A stretch of DNA of 64,000 nucleotides from Sphingomonas sanguinis (GTDB taxonomy: Bacteria; Pseudomonadota; Alphaproteobacteria; Sphingomonadales; Sphingomonadaceae): NCBI RefSeq assembly GCF_019297835.1, contig NZ_CP079203.1, positions 1,275,001-1,339,000 on the forward strand, in the 5' to 3' direction. How positions within the stretch are numbered: position 1 is the stretch's first letter; every line of letters starts with the position of its first letter. A program made the translations under genes and the position numbers. Below, one piece after another: positions 9,780 to 18,962 of this stretch. Below the pieces are notes generated by a model that saw only the letters and a list, made by a program, of their open reading frames with translations, was not told where the DNA came from and did not search any database.

Positions 9780-11206
9780 GCCGCACACTCCCGCGCGACG
9801 GTGACATCGTCGAAGGGCAGGACGAGGTCGCCGACGATCTGGCCCTGCTCATGCCCCTTGCCCGCGATCAGCACAATGTCCTGCTCCCCCGCCTCGGCGA
9901 TGGCGGCGGCGATGGCTTCGCGACGGTCGCCGATCTCGATCGCCCCGGTCGCACCGCGCATCACCTGTGCGCGGATCGCGGCGGGGTCTTCGGTGCGGGG
10001 GTTGTCGTCGGTCACGATCACCCGGTCGGCATGCATCGAAGCAACCTGCCCCATCGCCTCGCGCTTGCCCGGATCGCGGTCGCCGCCCGCGCCGATCACG
10101 ACGATCAGGCGTCCGCCCGCATGGGGCTTCAGCGCAGCGATCGCCGCCTCGATCGCATCGGGGGTATGCGCATAGTCGACATAGACCGGCGCACCGCTGC
10201 GCGCGATGGCGGCGCGCTCCAACCGCCCGCGCACCGGCTGCAACCGGGCGAGGTTCGCGATGGTCGTGACCAGATCGCCGCCCGTCGCCAGCACCAGTCC
10301 CGCCGCGACCAGCGCATTGGCGGCCTGATAGGCGCCGATCAGCGGCAGTTGCACCTTGTACGCCTGCCCATGCTCGTCCTCGATCACCAGCCCCTGGCCC
10401 AGCAGGGTCGGATGCCGCTCGACCAGTTTCAGCGTCGATCCGCGCGTCCCCACCGTGACCAGCTTGTTGCCGCGCGCCCGTGCCAGGTCGATCACCCGGC
10501 CGCTCTGAACGTCATCGGCCCAGACGACCGCCGTGCCCTCGGGCGACAGCACTTCGGAGAAAAGCCGCATCTTCGCCGCGAGATAGGCGCCCATGTCGCC
10601 ATGATAGTCGAGATGATCGCGCGACAGGTTGGTGAAGGCCGCCGCCGACACCTCCAGCCCTTCGGTCCGATACTGGGTCAGGCCGTGGCTCGACGCCTCA
10701 AACGCCAAATGGGTCACGCCCTCGCGTGCGAGCCCAGCGACGTTGGACAGGAAGGTCACGACATCGGGCGTGGTCAGCCCGGTATAGGTCCGCTCGTCGG
10801 CGGTGGTGACGCCGAGCGTCCCGATCGAGGCGGCGTGATGCCCCGCCATACGCCAGAGCTGGCGCGTCATTTCGACCGTGGAGGTCTTGCCGTTGGTGCC
10901 GGTCACTGCCACCGCCGTCGCCGGGAACGGCGCAAAGAACGCCGCCGCCAGCCGGGCAAAGGTCGCGCGCGGCTCGTCGGAGGCGATGTGGACCGCGCCC
11001 TCGACCGTCACGCCCGGTCGCGCGACGACCGCCACCGCACCGCTGCGCACCGCATCGGCGATGAAGTCCTCGCCATTCACCCGCGCGCCCTGGAACGCGC
11101 CGAAGATCGTGCCGGGCGCGACCTTGCGGTGATCGATCGCGAAACCGGAGACGAGGGCGTCGCCGCCCTCGCCCGTGATGCCATGGTCCAACTGGTTCAG
11201 CTTCAT
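9776..11206 (-). CDS. murE: UDP-MurNAc-tripeptide synthetase MurE (meso-diaminopimelate adding)
   Basis: MurE adds the third stem-peptide residue. The product is 476 residues from the ATG used here (MKLNQLDHG), which has a GAGGGG ribosome binding site about 6 nt upstream. An in-frame ATG seven codons earlier (MDDEGRG) overlaps the ftsI end and is the alternative. The P-loop is VTGTNGKTSTVEM and the central motif is NLSRDHLDYHGD. The substrate-specificity motif reads DDNPR, which indicates meso-DAP rather than L-Lys, as expected for a Gram-negative cell. The 3' end overlaps the 43-codon gene by 4 nt. Confidence 0.95.
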   Translation of the reverse strand: MKLNQLDHGITGEGGDALVSGFAIDHRKVAPGTIFGAFQGARVNGEDFIADAVRSGAVAVVARPGVTVEGAVHIASDEPRATFARLAAAFFAPFPATAVAVTGTNGKTSTVEMTRQLWRMAGHHAASIGTLGVTTADERTYTGLTTPDVVTFLSNVAGLAREGVTHLAFEASSHGLTQYRTEGLEVSAAAFTNLSRDHLDYHGDMGAYLAAKMRLFSEVLSPEGTAVVWADDVQSGRVIDLARARGNKLVTVGTRGSTLKLVERHPTLLGQGLVIEDEHGQAYKVQLPLIGAYQAANALVAAGLVLATGGDLVTTIANLARLQPVRGRLERAAIARSGAPVYVDYAHTPDAIEAAIAALKPHAGGRLIVVIGAGGDRDPGKREAMGQVASMHADRVIVTDDNPRTEDPAAIRAQVMRGATGAIEIGDRREAIAAAIAEAGEQDIVLIAGKGHEQGQIVGDLVLPFDDVTVARECAA

Positions 11207-11216
11207 GCCGCGCCCC

Positions 11217-12935
11217 TCATCGTCCATCCACCGGCGGCGATTTCGGATCCTGCCACAGGGTCGGCAGGATGTCCGACTCGTCGATATCCTTGGTGGCGTC
11301 GGGCACCACGCCCAGCATCGCGCCGACCCGCGTAATCGTCCGCCCGACGACCGGCGCGGCGTTCCAGGCTGCGGTCTTCCACCCTCCGGTCTCCTTCGTC
11401 CCCTTTGGCGAGTCGAGCATCGCCAGCACCACATAGCGCGGCGCATCCATCGGGAAGGCCGCCGCGAAGGTAGCGACGTTGCGCGACCGATCATAGCCGC
11501 CCGCGACCGCCGCCTCGGCAGTGCCGGTCTTGCCGCCGACGCGGTAGCCGGGCGCATCGCCCTTGCGCCCCGTGCCGCGCATCACGATCAGGCGCAGCAT
11601 CTGCCGCATCTTGTAGCTGGTCGTCTCGCTGATTACCCGCCGGCCGGCCGCGGCATGGCCCGGCGCGACCTTCATCAGCGTCGCGGGGCGCCAGATGCCG
11701 CCATTGACCAGCGCCGCATAGGCCGAGGCCAGATGCAGCGGCGTCACCGCGATGCCGTGACCATAAGCGGTGGTCATCGTCGTCGTGCGCGCCCAATAGG
11801 TCGGCAGCAGCGGACGTCCCTTTTCGCGAAGCTCGATATCGGGCTTGGTATCGAAGCCCAGCTTCTTGAACATGGTCTGCATCCGCTGCGGCCCGATCTC
11901 GTCGGCGATGCGCGCGGTGGCGATGTTGGACGAATAGATCAAAGTCTCGGCCATGTTCAGCCAGCGCTTCGGATCGCCCGCTTCGTCATGGATGGTATAG
12001 CCGCCGACCTTGAGCGGATGGGTCGCGTCGAAGCGCCGCTGCATCGAGGTGACGACGCCATTCTCCATCGCGGTCGCCATGGTGATCGGCTTGAAGGTCG
12101 AACCCAGCTCGAACACGCTCTGCGTCGTGATGTTGCGCAGTTCCTCGGTGCCCGCCATGCCGACCCGGTTGGGGTTGAAGGTGGGCAGCGAGACCATCGC
12201 GATCACTTCGCCGGTATGCACGTCCAGGATGATGCCGCCGCCGCCCCGCGCGGAGAAGGTGTTCATCGCGCGGCCGAGTTCGCTTTCCAGCGCAGCCTGG
12301 GCGCGGGTGTCGATCGACAGGGCGACGGGCTTGCCCGTCTGCGCCGGGTTGAGCAGCCGCTCGTCGAGCACGCGCTCCATACCGCTCATTCCGTGCCCGT
12401 CGGTCGACAGGAAGCCCAGCGCATGGGCGGCGAGCGAGGATTGCGGATAGAGGCGCTGCGTCTCACGGTCGAAGACGAGGCCGGGTTCGCCGATGGCGTT
12501 GACCTGCTCGACCAGCGTCGGGCTGGCGCGGCGTTGCAGATAGACGAAATTGGCCTTGCGGGTCAGCTGGTTATAGAACCACGCCTGATCGCCGCGATCG
12601 GGCATCAGCGCGGCGAGCCGCGCGGCGATCTCCATCGGGTCGCCGATCAGCTTCTTCGGATGGACCGCGATCGTCCAGCTGTCGATGGTGCGGGCAAGCG
12701 GCGCGCCGTTGCGGTCGACGATGTCGCCGCGCGCCGCCAGCGTGGCGGTCCGCGCCGCCGCATCGGCAGGTCCGGCGAACACCGCCAGCAGCATCAGCCG
12801 CCCGATCACGACGAGCACCGCCGCGCCGAACAGCATCATCAGCATCATCAGACGCATATGCGTCGTCGCGACCAGCGCGTGGCGCTGGCCGGCGGTACGC
12901 TGCGTTCCGGCGGGACGCGCGACCAGAACGCTCAA
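11217..12935 (-). CDS. ftsI: Septal peptidoglycan transpeptidase FtsI (PBP3)
   Basis: FtsI is the class B penicillin-binding protein that cross-links septal peptidoglycan in complex with FtsW. The 572-residue product has a short cytoplasmic tail, one N-terminal membrane anchor at about residues 28-50, a PBP dimerisation domain and a C-terminal transpeptidase domain. The three catalytic motifs are present: STFK (in ELGSTFKPITMAT), SSN (in IYSSNIATARI) and KTGT (in VGGKTGTAEAA). The ATG overlaps the ftsL stop by 4 nt. Confidence 0.96.
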   Translation of the reverse strand: MSVLVARPAGTQRTAGQRHALVATTHMRLMMLMMLFGAAVLVVIGRLMLLAVFAGPADAAARTATLAARGDIVDRNGAPLARTIDSWTIAVHPKKLIGDPMEIAARLAALMPDRGDQAWFYNQLTRKANFVYLQRRASPTLVEQVNAIGEPGLVFDRETQRLYPQSSLAAHALGFLSTDGHGMSGMERVLDERLLNPAQTGKPVALSIDTRAQAALESELGRAMNTFSARGGGGIILDVHTGEVIAMVSLPTFNPNRVGMAGTEELRNITTQSVFELGSTFKPITMATAMENGVVTSMQRRFDATHPLKVGGYTIHDEAGDPKRWLNMAETLIYSSNIATARIADEIGPQRMQTMFKKLGFDTKPDIELREKGRPLLPTYWARTTTMTTAYGHGIAVTPLHLASAYAALVNGGIWRPATLMKVAPGHAAAGRRVISETTSYKMRQMLRLIVMRGTGRKGDAPGYRVGGKTGTAEAAVAGGYDRSRNVATFAAAFPMDAPRYVVLAMLDSPKGTKETGGWKTAAWNAAPVVGRTITRVGAMLGVVPDATKDIDESDILPTLWQDPKSPPVDGR

Positions 12936-13597
12936 CGCCGCCGCCGCGATTCGGTCTTGGCGCCCTTCAGAATGTCACCCAGCGTCGTGTCGGAGAGCAG
13001 CTGGCGGTCGAGCATCGCCACGGCTTCCGGCCGAACCTTCGCAACGGCGGCGGCGGTGCGGACGGTCGCGATCGGCGCAGTCTTGGCCTTCTTGGCGCTG
13101 ACGACATGCTCCGACACGGCCTGGACAATCTGGGGCTTGGGCAGGTCGACCTTGGCGAGACGGACGACGGGAGCAGGCGCGTTGGGCTTGGCCGGGGCGG
13201 CAGGCGCGGCGGCGGCCACGGCTTCCGGCTGGACGATCACGGGCGCGGGCTGCGAGGGGACGAGCAGCGCGGCGGTCTGGATCGCGCCCTCGGCCGGACC
13301 ACGGGTCACGTCGAGCGAGGCGAGCTGCGCCTCGTCACCGACGAACTGGCCCGCGACCGGCGCGGTCAGCGCCAGCGTATCGCCATTCCACTTTTCCAGC
13401 TGGACCAGATTGGCGCGGGTGTCGAACTCGGTCTCCAGCGCGCGGATGTCCCGCTGCGCAGCGGCGATGCGGCCGTTGACGTCGTCGAGCTTCTTGCGCT
13501 CCGCCGCCACCTGCAAGGAGACCAGGTAGAATCCCAGGACGACCGCCACGCAGCTCCCGAACCACCCTATCCCCTTCAACCGATACGCCGCCGTCAT
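12932..13597 (-). CDS. ftsL: Cell division protein FtsL-like (bitopic, long Ala/Pro tail)
   Basis: The product is 221 residues. It has one N-terminal membrane segment (about 10-30), then a coiled-coil stretch ([19 protein letters not shown] and on to about residue 65), then an Ala/Pro/Lys-rich periplasmic region. FtsL forms a complex with FtsB and FtsQ and activates FtsWI. Sequence is poorly conserved in this family, so the call depends on the position between rsmH and ftsI and the membrane plus coiled-coil layout. It is longer than the typical 100-120 residues of enterobacterial FtsL, mostly because of the C-terminal tail. It overlaps both neighbours by 4 nt. Confidence 0.83.
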   Translation of the reverse strand: MTAAYRLKGIGWFGSCVAVVLGFYLVSLQVAAERKKLDDVNGRIAAAQRDIRALETEFDTRANLVQLEKWNGDTLALTAPVAGQFVGDEAQLASLDVTRGPAEGAIQTAALLVPSQPAPVIVQPEAVAAAAPAAPAKPNAPAPVVRLAKVDLPKPQIVQAVSEHVVSAKKAKTAPIATVRTAAAVAKVRPEAVAMLDRQLLSDTTLGDILKGAKTESRRRR

Positions 13598-14580
13598 ACG
13601 CCAAACTCCTGACTCAACTCGCCCCCCGGCGCCCTTCCCCGTAACCCGTCATGACCCGCCGACCAGGCGGGCGCTTCCGTACGCGTCGCAAAACGTAGCG
13701 TCGCCGAACGCGCGCGCGGATTGCGAGCCAGTTCAGCCTCGCCCGCGCGCACCGCCTTGCCGACCTGGGCAAAGCTGGGTGCCCGCGCCGCCGCCTGTTC
13801 CGGCAGGTGGCGCGACCCGCCCGGCATCTGCCCGGCACGCTCACGGAAGAAGCGCTTGACCATGCGATCTTCCAGACTGTGGAACGTGACCACCGCCAGG
13901 CGACCACCCGGCTTCAGCGCGCGCTCGGCCGCTGCAAGCCCCTCTGCTAGTTCGTCCAGTTCGCGGTTCACATGGATGCGGATCGCCTGGAAGGTCCGCG
14001 TCGCCGGGTCCTTCTTGTCATGCGGGCGATAGCCCAGCGCCCGGCGGACCACGGCGGCCAGCTCGCCGGTGCGGGTCAGCGGGCGCGCGGCGACGATCGC
14101 CTGCGCGACGCGGCGCGAACGCGGCTCCTCGCCATAATGATAGAGGACATCGGCGATGGCGGCTTCATCGGCAGTGTTGAGGAAATCGGCCGCCGACTCG
14201 CCCGCCTGCGCCATGCGCATGTCGAGCGGGCCGTCACCCTGGAACGAAAATCCGCGCTCTGCCTGGTCGAGTTGCATCGAGGATACCCCGATATCCAGCA
14301 CCACACCATCAACGCGGGCCGACAGCTCCTGATCCAGATTGGAAAATTCGCGGTGGATCAGGGTCAGGCCCGGCTCGGCGGCGACCAGCGCCTGGCCATT
14401 GGCGATGGCATCAGGATCGCGGTCGAAGGCCACGACCTTCGCGCCGCGCCCCAGCATCGCGCGGGTATAGCCGCCGGCGCCGAACGTGCCGTCGACATGC
14501 GTCTCACCGGGGGCGATGGCGAGCGCGTCGAGAACCTCGTCGAGCAGGACGGGGATGTGCGGGGCGTCGGCTGTGCTCAC
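13594..14580 (-). CDS. rsmH: 16S rRNA (cytosine(1402)-N4)-methyltransferase RsmH
   Basis: RsmH (MraW) is the SAM-dependent methyltransferase that modifies C1402 of 16S rRNA in the decoding centre. The product is 328 residues from a GTG that overlaps the mraZ stop (GTGA). It begins [13 protein letters not shown], has the SAM loop [14 protein letters not shown] and the family segments [29 protein letters not shown] and [13 protein letters not shown]. It lies between mraZ and ftsL as in most dcw clusters. Confidence 0.96.
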   Translation of the reverse strand: MSTADAPHIPVLLDEVLDALAIAPGETHVDGTFGAGGYTRAMLGRGAKVVAFDRDPDAIANGQALVAAEPGLTLIHREFSNLDQELSARVDGVVLDIGVSSMQLDQAERGFSFQGDGPLDMRMAQAGESAADFLNTADEAAIADVLYHYGEEPRSRRVAQAIVAARPLTRTGELAAVVRRALGYRPHDKKDPATRTFQAIRIHVNRELDELAEGLAAAERALKPGGRLAVVTFHSLEDRMVKRFFRERAGQMPGGSRHLPEQAAARAPSFAQVGKAVRAGEAELARNPRARSATLRFATRTEAPAWSAGHDGLRGRAPGGELSQEFGV

Positions 14581-15077
14581 AGCGCGATCCCCTTTTCCTG
14601 GCAATGGAAGCGTGCAGCGGAGATCATCTTGGCGGGCAGGCCCGGCGTCTCGACCAGCGTCTTGGGGTCCCAGATTTCGATATAGTCGAACGTGCCCCAG
14701 AAAAAGGCATGGCCAGTGATCCCGGCATGGAAGCGGGGAAAGCCCGGCATGATGAAACGTCCCGACCCGTCGAAGGGCACCGCCTCGCCATTCGCCAGGT
14801 CGCGCTTGATATTGTAATCGATGCGGCCGTCCGGCCCGCGCGACATCTCAGTCCGCGCGTCCAGTTCCTTTTTCAGCACGGCAACATAACCCGGATCATA
14901 GGCGATCAGACAACGCTCGGTTTCATGGACCGCAATGATGATGGTCCCGCCATCCTTTCCGTCGGGGCGCGGCGCATTTTGAGCCAGCGTAGAGCGGAGC
15001 GCATTAGGGATGGCAACGCGACCCTTGTCGTCGACAAGGCCAATGCCACTTCCCTGATACAAACCCCTTTCGGACAC
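14577..15077 (-). CDS. mraZ: Transcriptional regulator MraZ
   Basis: MraZ is the AbrB-like (SpoVT-AbrB fold) DNA-binding protein that autoregulates the dcw operon. The first domain reads [16 protein letters not shown], and the second includes [14 protein letters not shown] start it at the GTG at 15077 (166 residues) because a GAGG ribosome binding site lies 5 nt upstream and the family begins a few residues before the VDxKGR motif. In-frame ATGs 15 and 51 nt further upstream are alternatives. It is the first gene of the cluster and is followed by a 4-nt overlap with rsmH. Confidence 0.87.
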   Translation of the reverse strand: MSERGLYQGSGIGLVDDKGRVAIPNALRSTLAQNAPRPDGKDGGTIIIAVHETERCLIAYDPGYVAVLKKELDARTEMSRGPDGRIDYNIKRDLANGEAVPFDGSGRFIMPGFPRFHAGITGHAFFWGTFDYIEIWDPKTLVETPGLPAKMISAARFHCQEKGIAL

Positions 15078-15202
15078 GCCAACCTCGCACATGGCGCGCA
15101 CGGCCTCGCTGCTTCGGAACACGGCCACCGCCGCATTCCGACCATTTCTGGTTCACAGTGAGCCTGCCCCTCTGTTGAGATTTGGTTTACCTATAGCAGA
15201 AC

Positions 15203-15238
15203 CGGGAGGCAACGGGATTTTTGGGGAGAAGCGGGGAA
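15203..15238. promoter_or_regulatory. Candidate MraZ operator: four GGGA repeats with 10-bp period
   Basis: On the plus strand GGGA begins at 15204, 15214, 15224 and 15234, an exact 10-bp period, about 125-160 bp upstream of the mraZ start. Known MraZ operators in E. coli are TGGGN repeats separated by 5 nt, which gives the same period. Here the base before GGGA is C or G instead of T, and the repeats lie on the strand opposite to mraZ. No convincing -35/-10 pair was found beside it. Confidence 0.5.
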
Positions 15239-15502
15239 ATCAGGTCTGGAAGCGGGGTTATGCGACCAACGGCTGGTCGATATGCGGGATCAGCCGCATC
15301 GCCCCGGTGAAGGAAAGTGTTGGAATTCCGCCGATCGGGGCGATTTCCCCGATTTTCCCCGGTCCGATCGACGCAGGAAGACGATCACTGTGAGCTTAAC
15401 TTTTATTAAGCAAAAAGTCCGGTCCGGCCGCGAATGGCGGGTCGCTGGTCGGGACTCGATCGGGGGAAAGGGCGCTCGTCAGGCCGCCGCCGACGACGAC
15501 GC

Positions 15503-15781
15503 TCAGTGCGCCGCTTCGGCCGGGGCCTGGGTATTGACGGGTGCGGGAGCGACGCCCAGTTCGGCCAGCGGCTCGCTGCTCGACGGAGTGGCGGCGTTGG
15601 CCATCGTCATGTCGGCAACCATGTTGGACTGCGCCGCACCGGCCGCCACGACCGGCGGCTCGTCATGTTTCAGCGAGCCCAGGATCGTACTGGCAATCGC
15701 GATCAGCAGGATGACGGCGGCCAGGCCGATCATGCCGACTTTCACGCGCTGCATGATATGATGATGGTCGGGTGACTTCAT
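15503..15781 (-). CDS. Small single-pass membrane protein of unknown function
   Basis: A 92-residue protein with a His-rich N-terminus (MKSPDHHHIMQRVK), one membrane segment at about residues 15-36, and an Ala/Pro-rich, acidic, low-complexity tail likely to be outside the cytoplasm. I do not recognise a named domain. It is the only plausible gene between mraZ and the cysteine synthase gene and reads on the same strand as both. It is kept as real because of the clear N-in membrane anchor and codon use matching the genome. Function is unknown. Confidence 0.65.
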   Translation of the reverse strand: MKSPDHHHIMQRVKVGMIGLAAVILLIAIASTILGSLKHDEPPVVAAGAAQSNMVADMTMANAATPSSSEPLAELGVAPAPVNTQAPAEAAH

Positions 15782-15844
15782 GGAATTCGGTAATAGTATC
15801 TCGTACGCCGCGTTCTGTCGACCTCCGGCGCGAAAGGGTGGCGG

Positions 15845-16810
15845 CTATAGCCCCTTCTCAGCCCGCCACGCCGGGTTGTGGAGCGTGGAGAGGTAGCGAA
15901 ACCCGGTATCGCACAAAATGGTTGCGATGCGCTTATCAGGCCCCAGCGCCCGTGCCAGCGCCACCGCGCCCGCGACGTTGATGCCGGAGGACAGGCCCAG
16001 GCACAACCCCTCCTCGCTCAGCAACCGCTGCACCCAATACCAGCCCTCCGCGTCCGAAATCCGAAATTGGGTATCGATCGGCGCACCTTCCAGATTGGCG
16101 GTGATCCGCCCTTGCCCGATGCCCTCGGCGACCGAGGAGCCTTCGGACTTCAGTTCGCCATGCGCGTAATAATCGTACAGCGCGGCGCCATGCGGATCGC
16201 TGAGCGCGATCGTCACCGATTCGTCATGGGCCTTCAGCCCAAGCCCGACACCCGCCAGCGTACCGCCGGTCCCGGCCGCGCAGGTGAAGCCGTCAACCCG
16301 CCCGCCCATCTGGTTCCAGATTTCCTCAGCGGTGCCGACGATGTGCGCGCGGCGATTGGCGATATTGTCGAACTGGTTGGCCCAGACGGCATTGTCCGTC
16401 TCCTCGGCGATCCGGCGCGAGGTGTGGACGAAATGACAGGGGCTGGAATAGGGCGCGGCGGGCACCAGCACCAGCTCGGCCCCCAGCGCGCGCAGCGTGT
16501 CCATCTTCTCGCGGCTCTGCGTCTCGGGCATCACGATGATCGTGCGATAGCCCTTGGCGTTGGCGACCAGCGCCAGGCCGATGCCGGTATTGCCCGCCGT
16601 CCCCTCGACGATCGTGCCGCCAGGACGCAGCAGTCCGCGCGCCTCGGCATCCTCGACGATGAACAGCGCCGCGCGGTCCTTCACGCTGGCGCCCGGATTG
16701 GCGAATTCGCACTTGCCGTAAATGTCGCAGCCCGTGGCCTCGCTCGGCCCTTTCAGGCGGACGAGCGGGGTGTTGCCGATCAGGGCCAGCGTGTCGGAGA
16801 TCACTTCCAT
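15845..16810 (-). CDS. Cysteine synthase (PLP-dependent, CysK/CysM family)
   Basis: This enzyme converts O-acetylserine and sulfide to cysteine. From the ATG at 16810 the product is 321 residues. The PLP lysine is K44 in NPGASVKDRAAL, the substrate/phosphate loop is GTAGNTGIGLA, and a glycine-rich PLP phosphate loop AAGTGGTLAG lies near residue 180. It opens with the family start LIGNTPLVRL. The longer frame upstream of this ATG has no family similarity. Motifs do not separate CysK from CysM with certainty, so no symbol is given. Confidence 0.93.
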   Translation of the reverse strand: MEVISDTLALIGNTPLVRLKGPSEATGCDIYGKCEFANPGASVKDRAALFIVEDAEARGLLRPGGTIVEGTAGNTGIGLALVANAKGYRTIIVMPETQSREKMDTLRALGAELVLVPAAPYSSPCHFVHTSRRIAEETDNAVWANQFDNIANRRAHIVGTAEEIWNQMGGRVDGFTCAAGTGGTLAGVGLGLKAHDESVTIALSDPHGAALYDYYAHGELKSEGSSVAEGIGQGRITANLEGAPIDTQFRISDAEGWYWVQRLLSEEGLCLGLSSGINVAGAVALARALGPDKRIATILCDTGFRYLSTLHNPAWRAEKGL

Positions 16811-16983
16811 GCCGCCTAGATGGCCCCTGCTCCGCCGTCGGGCAAGCCAAGCCTTGCTTGTGCGCCGCCAAGCATAAGGAGGGTCGGGCGGGCGCGGGCG
16901 CGCGAAATGTGGGACATTCGGACACATGACGCGCAGGTCACGCTTGACGCCGGGTTGCTGCATTTGCGAAGCACCGCCTCGCT

Positions 16984-17370
16984 ATGAAGAGCCTCCTCCC
17001 CCTCATCGTCGCCGCACCGCTGCTCGCCCTGGCAGCGTGCAATTCCAAGCCCAGCCAGCCCGAGGTCGTCGACACCAATCCCGACCCCATGGCCAACATC
17101 CTCGCCAATCGCGCCCCGGTCGAACTGCCGCCCGCGATCAAGGCGGACAAGAGCTTCCGCTGCAAGGACAACAGCCTCGTCTTCGTCACCTTCTTCCAGG
17201 GCGACAAGCAGGCCAATGTTCGCCTGAAGGAAGGCGAAACCCCGGTCGTGCTGAAGGCACCGGCCGCCGGTGAACCGCTGACCGCCGAGGGCGGCTGGAA
17301 GATGACCGGCGACGAAAAGGCCGTCACCCTGACCACGCCGAAGAAGGCCGCGCAGGTCTGCCACATCTGA
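16984..17370 (+). CDS. Lipoprotein with MliC-like C-terminal domain
   Basis: A 128-residue exported lipoprotein. The signal peptide MKSLLPLIVAAPLLALAAC ends in the lipobox LAAC (Cys19). The mature part has a linker and then a domain with two cysteines, from SFRCKDNSLVFVTFF to the terminal QVCHI. This pattern (Cys, short beta strands, a late lysine/Gly segment, Cys at the end) resembles MliC-type inhibitors of c-type lysozyme, but the match is by eye and weak. It starts a plus-strand unit and is followed by a rho-independent terminator at 17430-17462. Confidence 0.72.
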   Translation: MKSLLPLIVAAPLLALAACNSKPSQPEVVDTNPDPMANILANRAPVELPPAIKADKSFRCKDNSLVFVTFFQGDKQANVRLKEGETPVVLKAPAAGEPLTAEGGWKMTGDEKAVTLTTPKKAAQVCHI

Positions 17371-17429
17371 TCTGCGTCCAATCCGTCCTTGGCGTCGCTT
17401 GATCGACGATAAGGACTTGATCGAAAACC

Positions 17430-17462
17430 GGCCGGCGGGGATATCTCCGTCGGCCTTTTTTT
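17430..17462 (+). terminator. Rho-independent terminator after the lipoprotein gene
   Basis: A stem with GGCCG/CGGCC at its base and a GATATC-containing apex is followed directly by seven T. It lies 60 nt after the lipoprotein stop and 31 nt before the ParA-family start. Confidence 0.8.
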
Positions 17463-17493
17463 ATGGGCCAAATGGGAGGTCGGAAACCAAGCC

Positions 17494-18207
17494 GTGGCCG
17501 CGATCGCGATCTACAGCCTGAAGGGGGGCGTCGGAAAGACCAGCATGGCGGTCAATCTGGCCTGGTGCGCCGCCAGCCTGTGCGCGCGCCGGACCCTGTT
17601 ATGGGATCTCGACCCGCAGGCCGCCTCGACCTGGCTGCTGGGCGGGCCGGCGCATAGCGACCGGGCGCAGGCCGCCTTCTCCCGCGACATTCCCGTCGAG
17701 CGGCTGGTCCGCCAGACCGACATCCCGCGCCTGTCGCTGATCGGCGCGGACGATTCGCTGCGCGGCCTTGACCTGCTCTTCCATACGATCGACAAGAAGA
17801 AGCGGCTGGGCAAGCTGATCGACGGGCTGGACGATTATGACAGCGTGATCCTGGACTGCCCGCCCGGCCTGACCGAGACGACGGAGCAGGTGCTGCGCGC
17901 GGTCGACCTGATCGTGGTGCCGGTCGTGCCCTCCGCGCTCGCCACCCGCGCGCTCGAGGTGGTGGACGGCCATGTCCGGGGCCGCGTGCCGCTGCTCCCC
18001 GTACACGTCATGGTCGACCGCCGCCGCCGCCTCCATGCCGAGGCGCTGGCCGCGCATCCCGACTGGCCGGTCATCCCGATGGCCAGCCTGGTCGAGGCGA
18101 TGGGTGAACATCGCGCCCCCGTCGGCGCCTTCGCCCCGCGCAGCAGCGCCGCCAGGGCCTATGCCGATCTGTGGCGCAGCGTCGAGCGGCGACTGGCCGG
18201 GGGATGA
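17494..18207 (+). CDS. ParA/MinD-family ATPase (orphan)
   Basis: A 237-residue P-loop ATPase that starts at a GTG. The deviant Walker A motif KGGVGKT is at residues 10-16 (with the signature lysine at position 10), followed by WDLDPQAAS and the Walker B segment VILDCPPG. Family members use ATP-dependent dimerisation to position plasmids, chromosomes, chemoreceptors or polysaccharide complexes. No parB or parS-like site is beside it, so the cargo is unknown. Its stop overlaps the aat start as ATGA, which suggests joint translation, although no functional link is known. Confidence 0.88.
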   Translation: MAAIAIYSLKGGVGKTSMAVNLAWCAASLCARRTLLWDLDPQAASTWLLGGPAHSDRAQAAFSRDIPVERLVRQTDIPRLSLIGADDSLRGLDLLFHTIDKKKRLGKLIDGLDDYDSVILDCPPGLTETTEQVLRAVDLIVVPVVPSALATRALEVVDGHVRGRVPLLPVHVMVDRRRRLHAEALAAHPDWPVIPMASLVEAMGEHRAPVGAFAPRSSAARAYADLWRSVERRLAGG

Positions 18208-18962
18208 GCCGCCGCGACGCCCCCGGCGCCGTCGAACGGCTGACCCCGCATCTGGTGCTGGGCGCCTATGCGGTCGGGGTGTTTCCCATGGCGGACACGC
18301 GCGACACCGATCATGTCTATTGGGTCGAGCCGCGCAAGCGTGCCGTCCTGCCGCTCGACGGTTTTCATCTGTCGCGCTCGCTGCGCAAGACGGTGGCGAA
18401 GGACCGGTTCCGCGTGACCGCCGACACCGCCTTCGAATCGATCATCCGCTTGTGTGCCGAAAGCGTCCCGGACCGACCCGAGACGTGGATCAACTACGCC
18501 ATCGAGCGGGTGTTCATCGACCTGTTCGACATGGGCTTTGCCCATTCGATCGAATGCTGGGACGGTGACGAGCTGGTCGGCGGGCTGTACGGCCTGTCGC
18601 TGGGCCGCGCCTTTTTCGGCGAGTCGATGGTCAGCCGTCGCACCGATGCGTCGAAGGTCGCCCTGGTCTGGCTGGTCGCCCGCTTACGCGCCGGGGGATA
18701 CAGCCTGCTCGACTGCCAGTTCCAGACCAGCCATTTGTCGACCATGGGCGCGGTCGAGATCGGGCGTGAGGATTATGTCGCGCTGCTGTCCGACGCGTTG
18801 GCGGGCGTGGTCGCGCCGGGCGCGTCCGCCGCGGGCGTATCGGCCTCGGGCGATTTCGCGGCGCTCGACCGCTTGGGAGCGGCGCCGGGCAGCGAGGCGG
18901 GAACCGTCTCCGGCCCCGTTTCGGGCCAGGACATCGTGCAGCTCTTGGCCCAGACGTCATAG
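18204..18962 (+). CDS. aat: Leucyl/phenylalanyl-tRNA--protein transferase
   Basis: Aat adds Leu or Phe from aminoacyl-tRNA to proteins with N-terminal Lys or Arg, marking them for ClpS/ClpAP. The 252-residue product has the family start LVLGAYAVGVFPMA, then YWVEPRKRAVLPL, GGLYGLSLGRAFFGESM and DCQFQTSHLSTMGA. The ATG overlaps the parA stop. Its last 63 codons overlap the convergent DUF2155 gene. The core ends around residue 205; the tail is Ala/Gly rich but ends in DIVQLLAQTS, which looks like a genuine C-terminus. Confidence 0.94.
   Translation: MSRRDAPGAVERLTPHLVLGAYAVGVFPMADTRDTDHVYWVEPRKRAVLPLDGFHLSRSLRKTVAKDRFRVTADTAFESIIRLCAESVPDRPETWINYAIERVFIDLFDMGFAHSIECWDGDELVGGLYGLSLGRAFFGESMVSRRTDASKVALVWLVARLRAGGYSLLDCQFQTSHLSTMGAVEIGREDYVALLSDALAGVVAPGASAAGVSASGDFAALDRLGAAPGSEAGTVSGPVSGQDIVQLLAQTS

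Noticed and set aside
9776..9852. Starting murF at an upstream codon at 9852
   Set aside because: This would run out of frame through the 43-codon gene and the end of murE; the resulting N-terminus has no MurF similarity.
11175..13529. A 784-codon open frame on the plus strand opposite ftsI and ftsL
   Set aside because: It is the mirror of well-supported genes on the minus strand; long antisense frames are expected in GC-rich DNA and the translation has no domain, being dominated by Arg, His and Gly.
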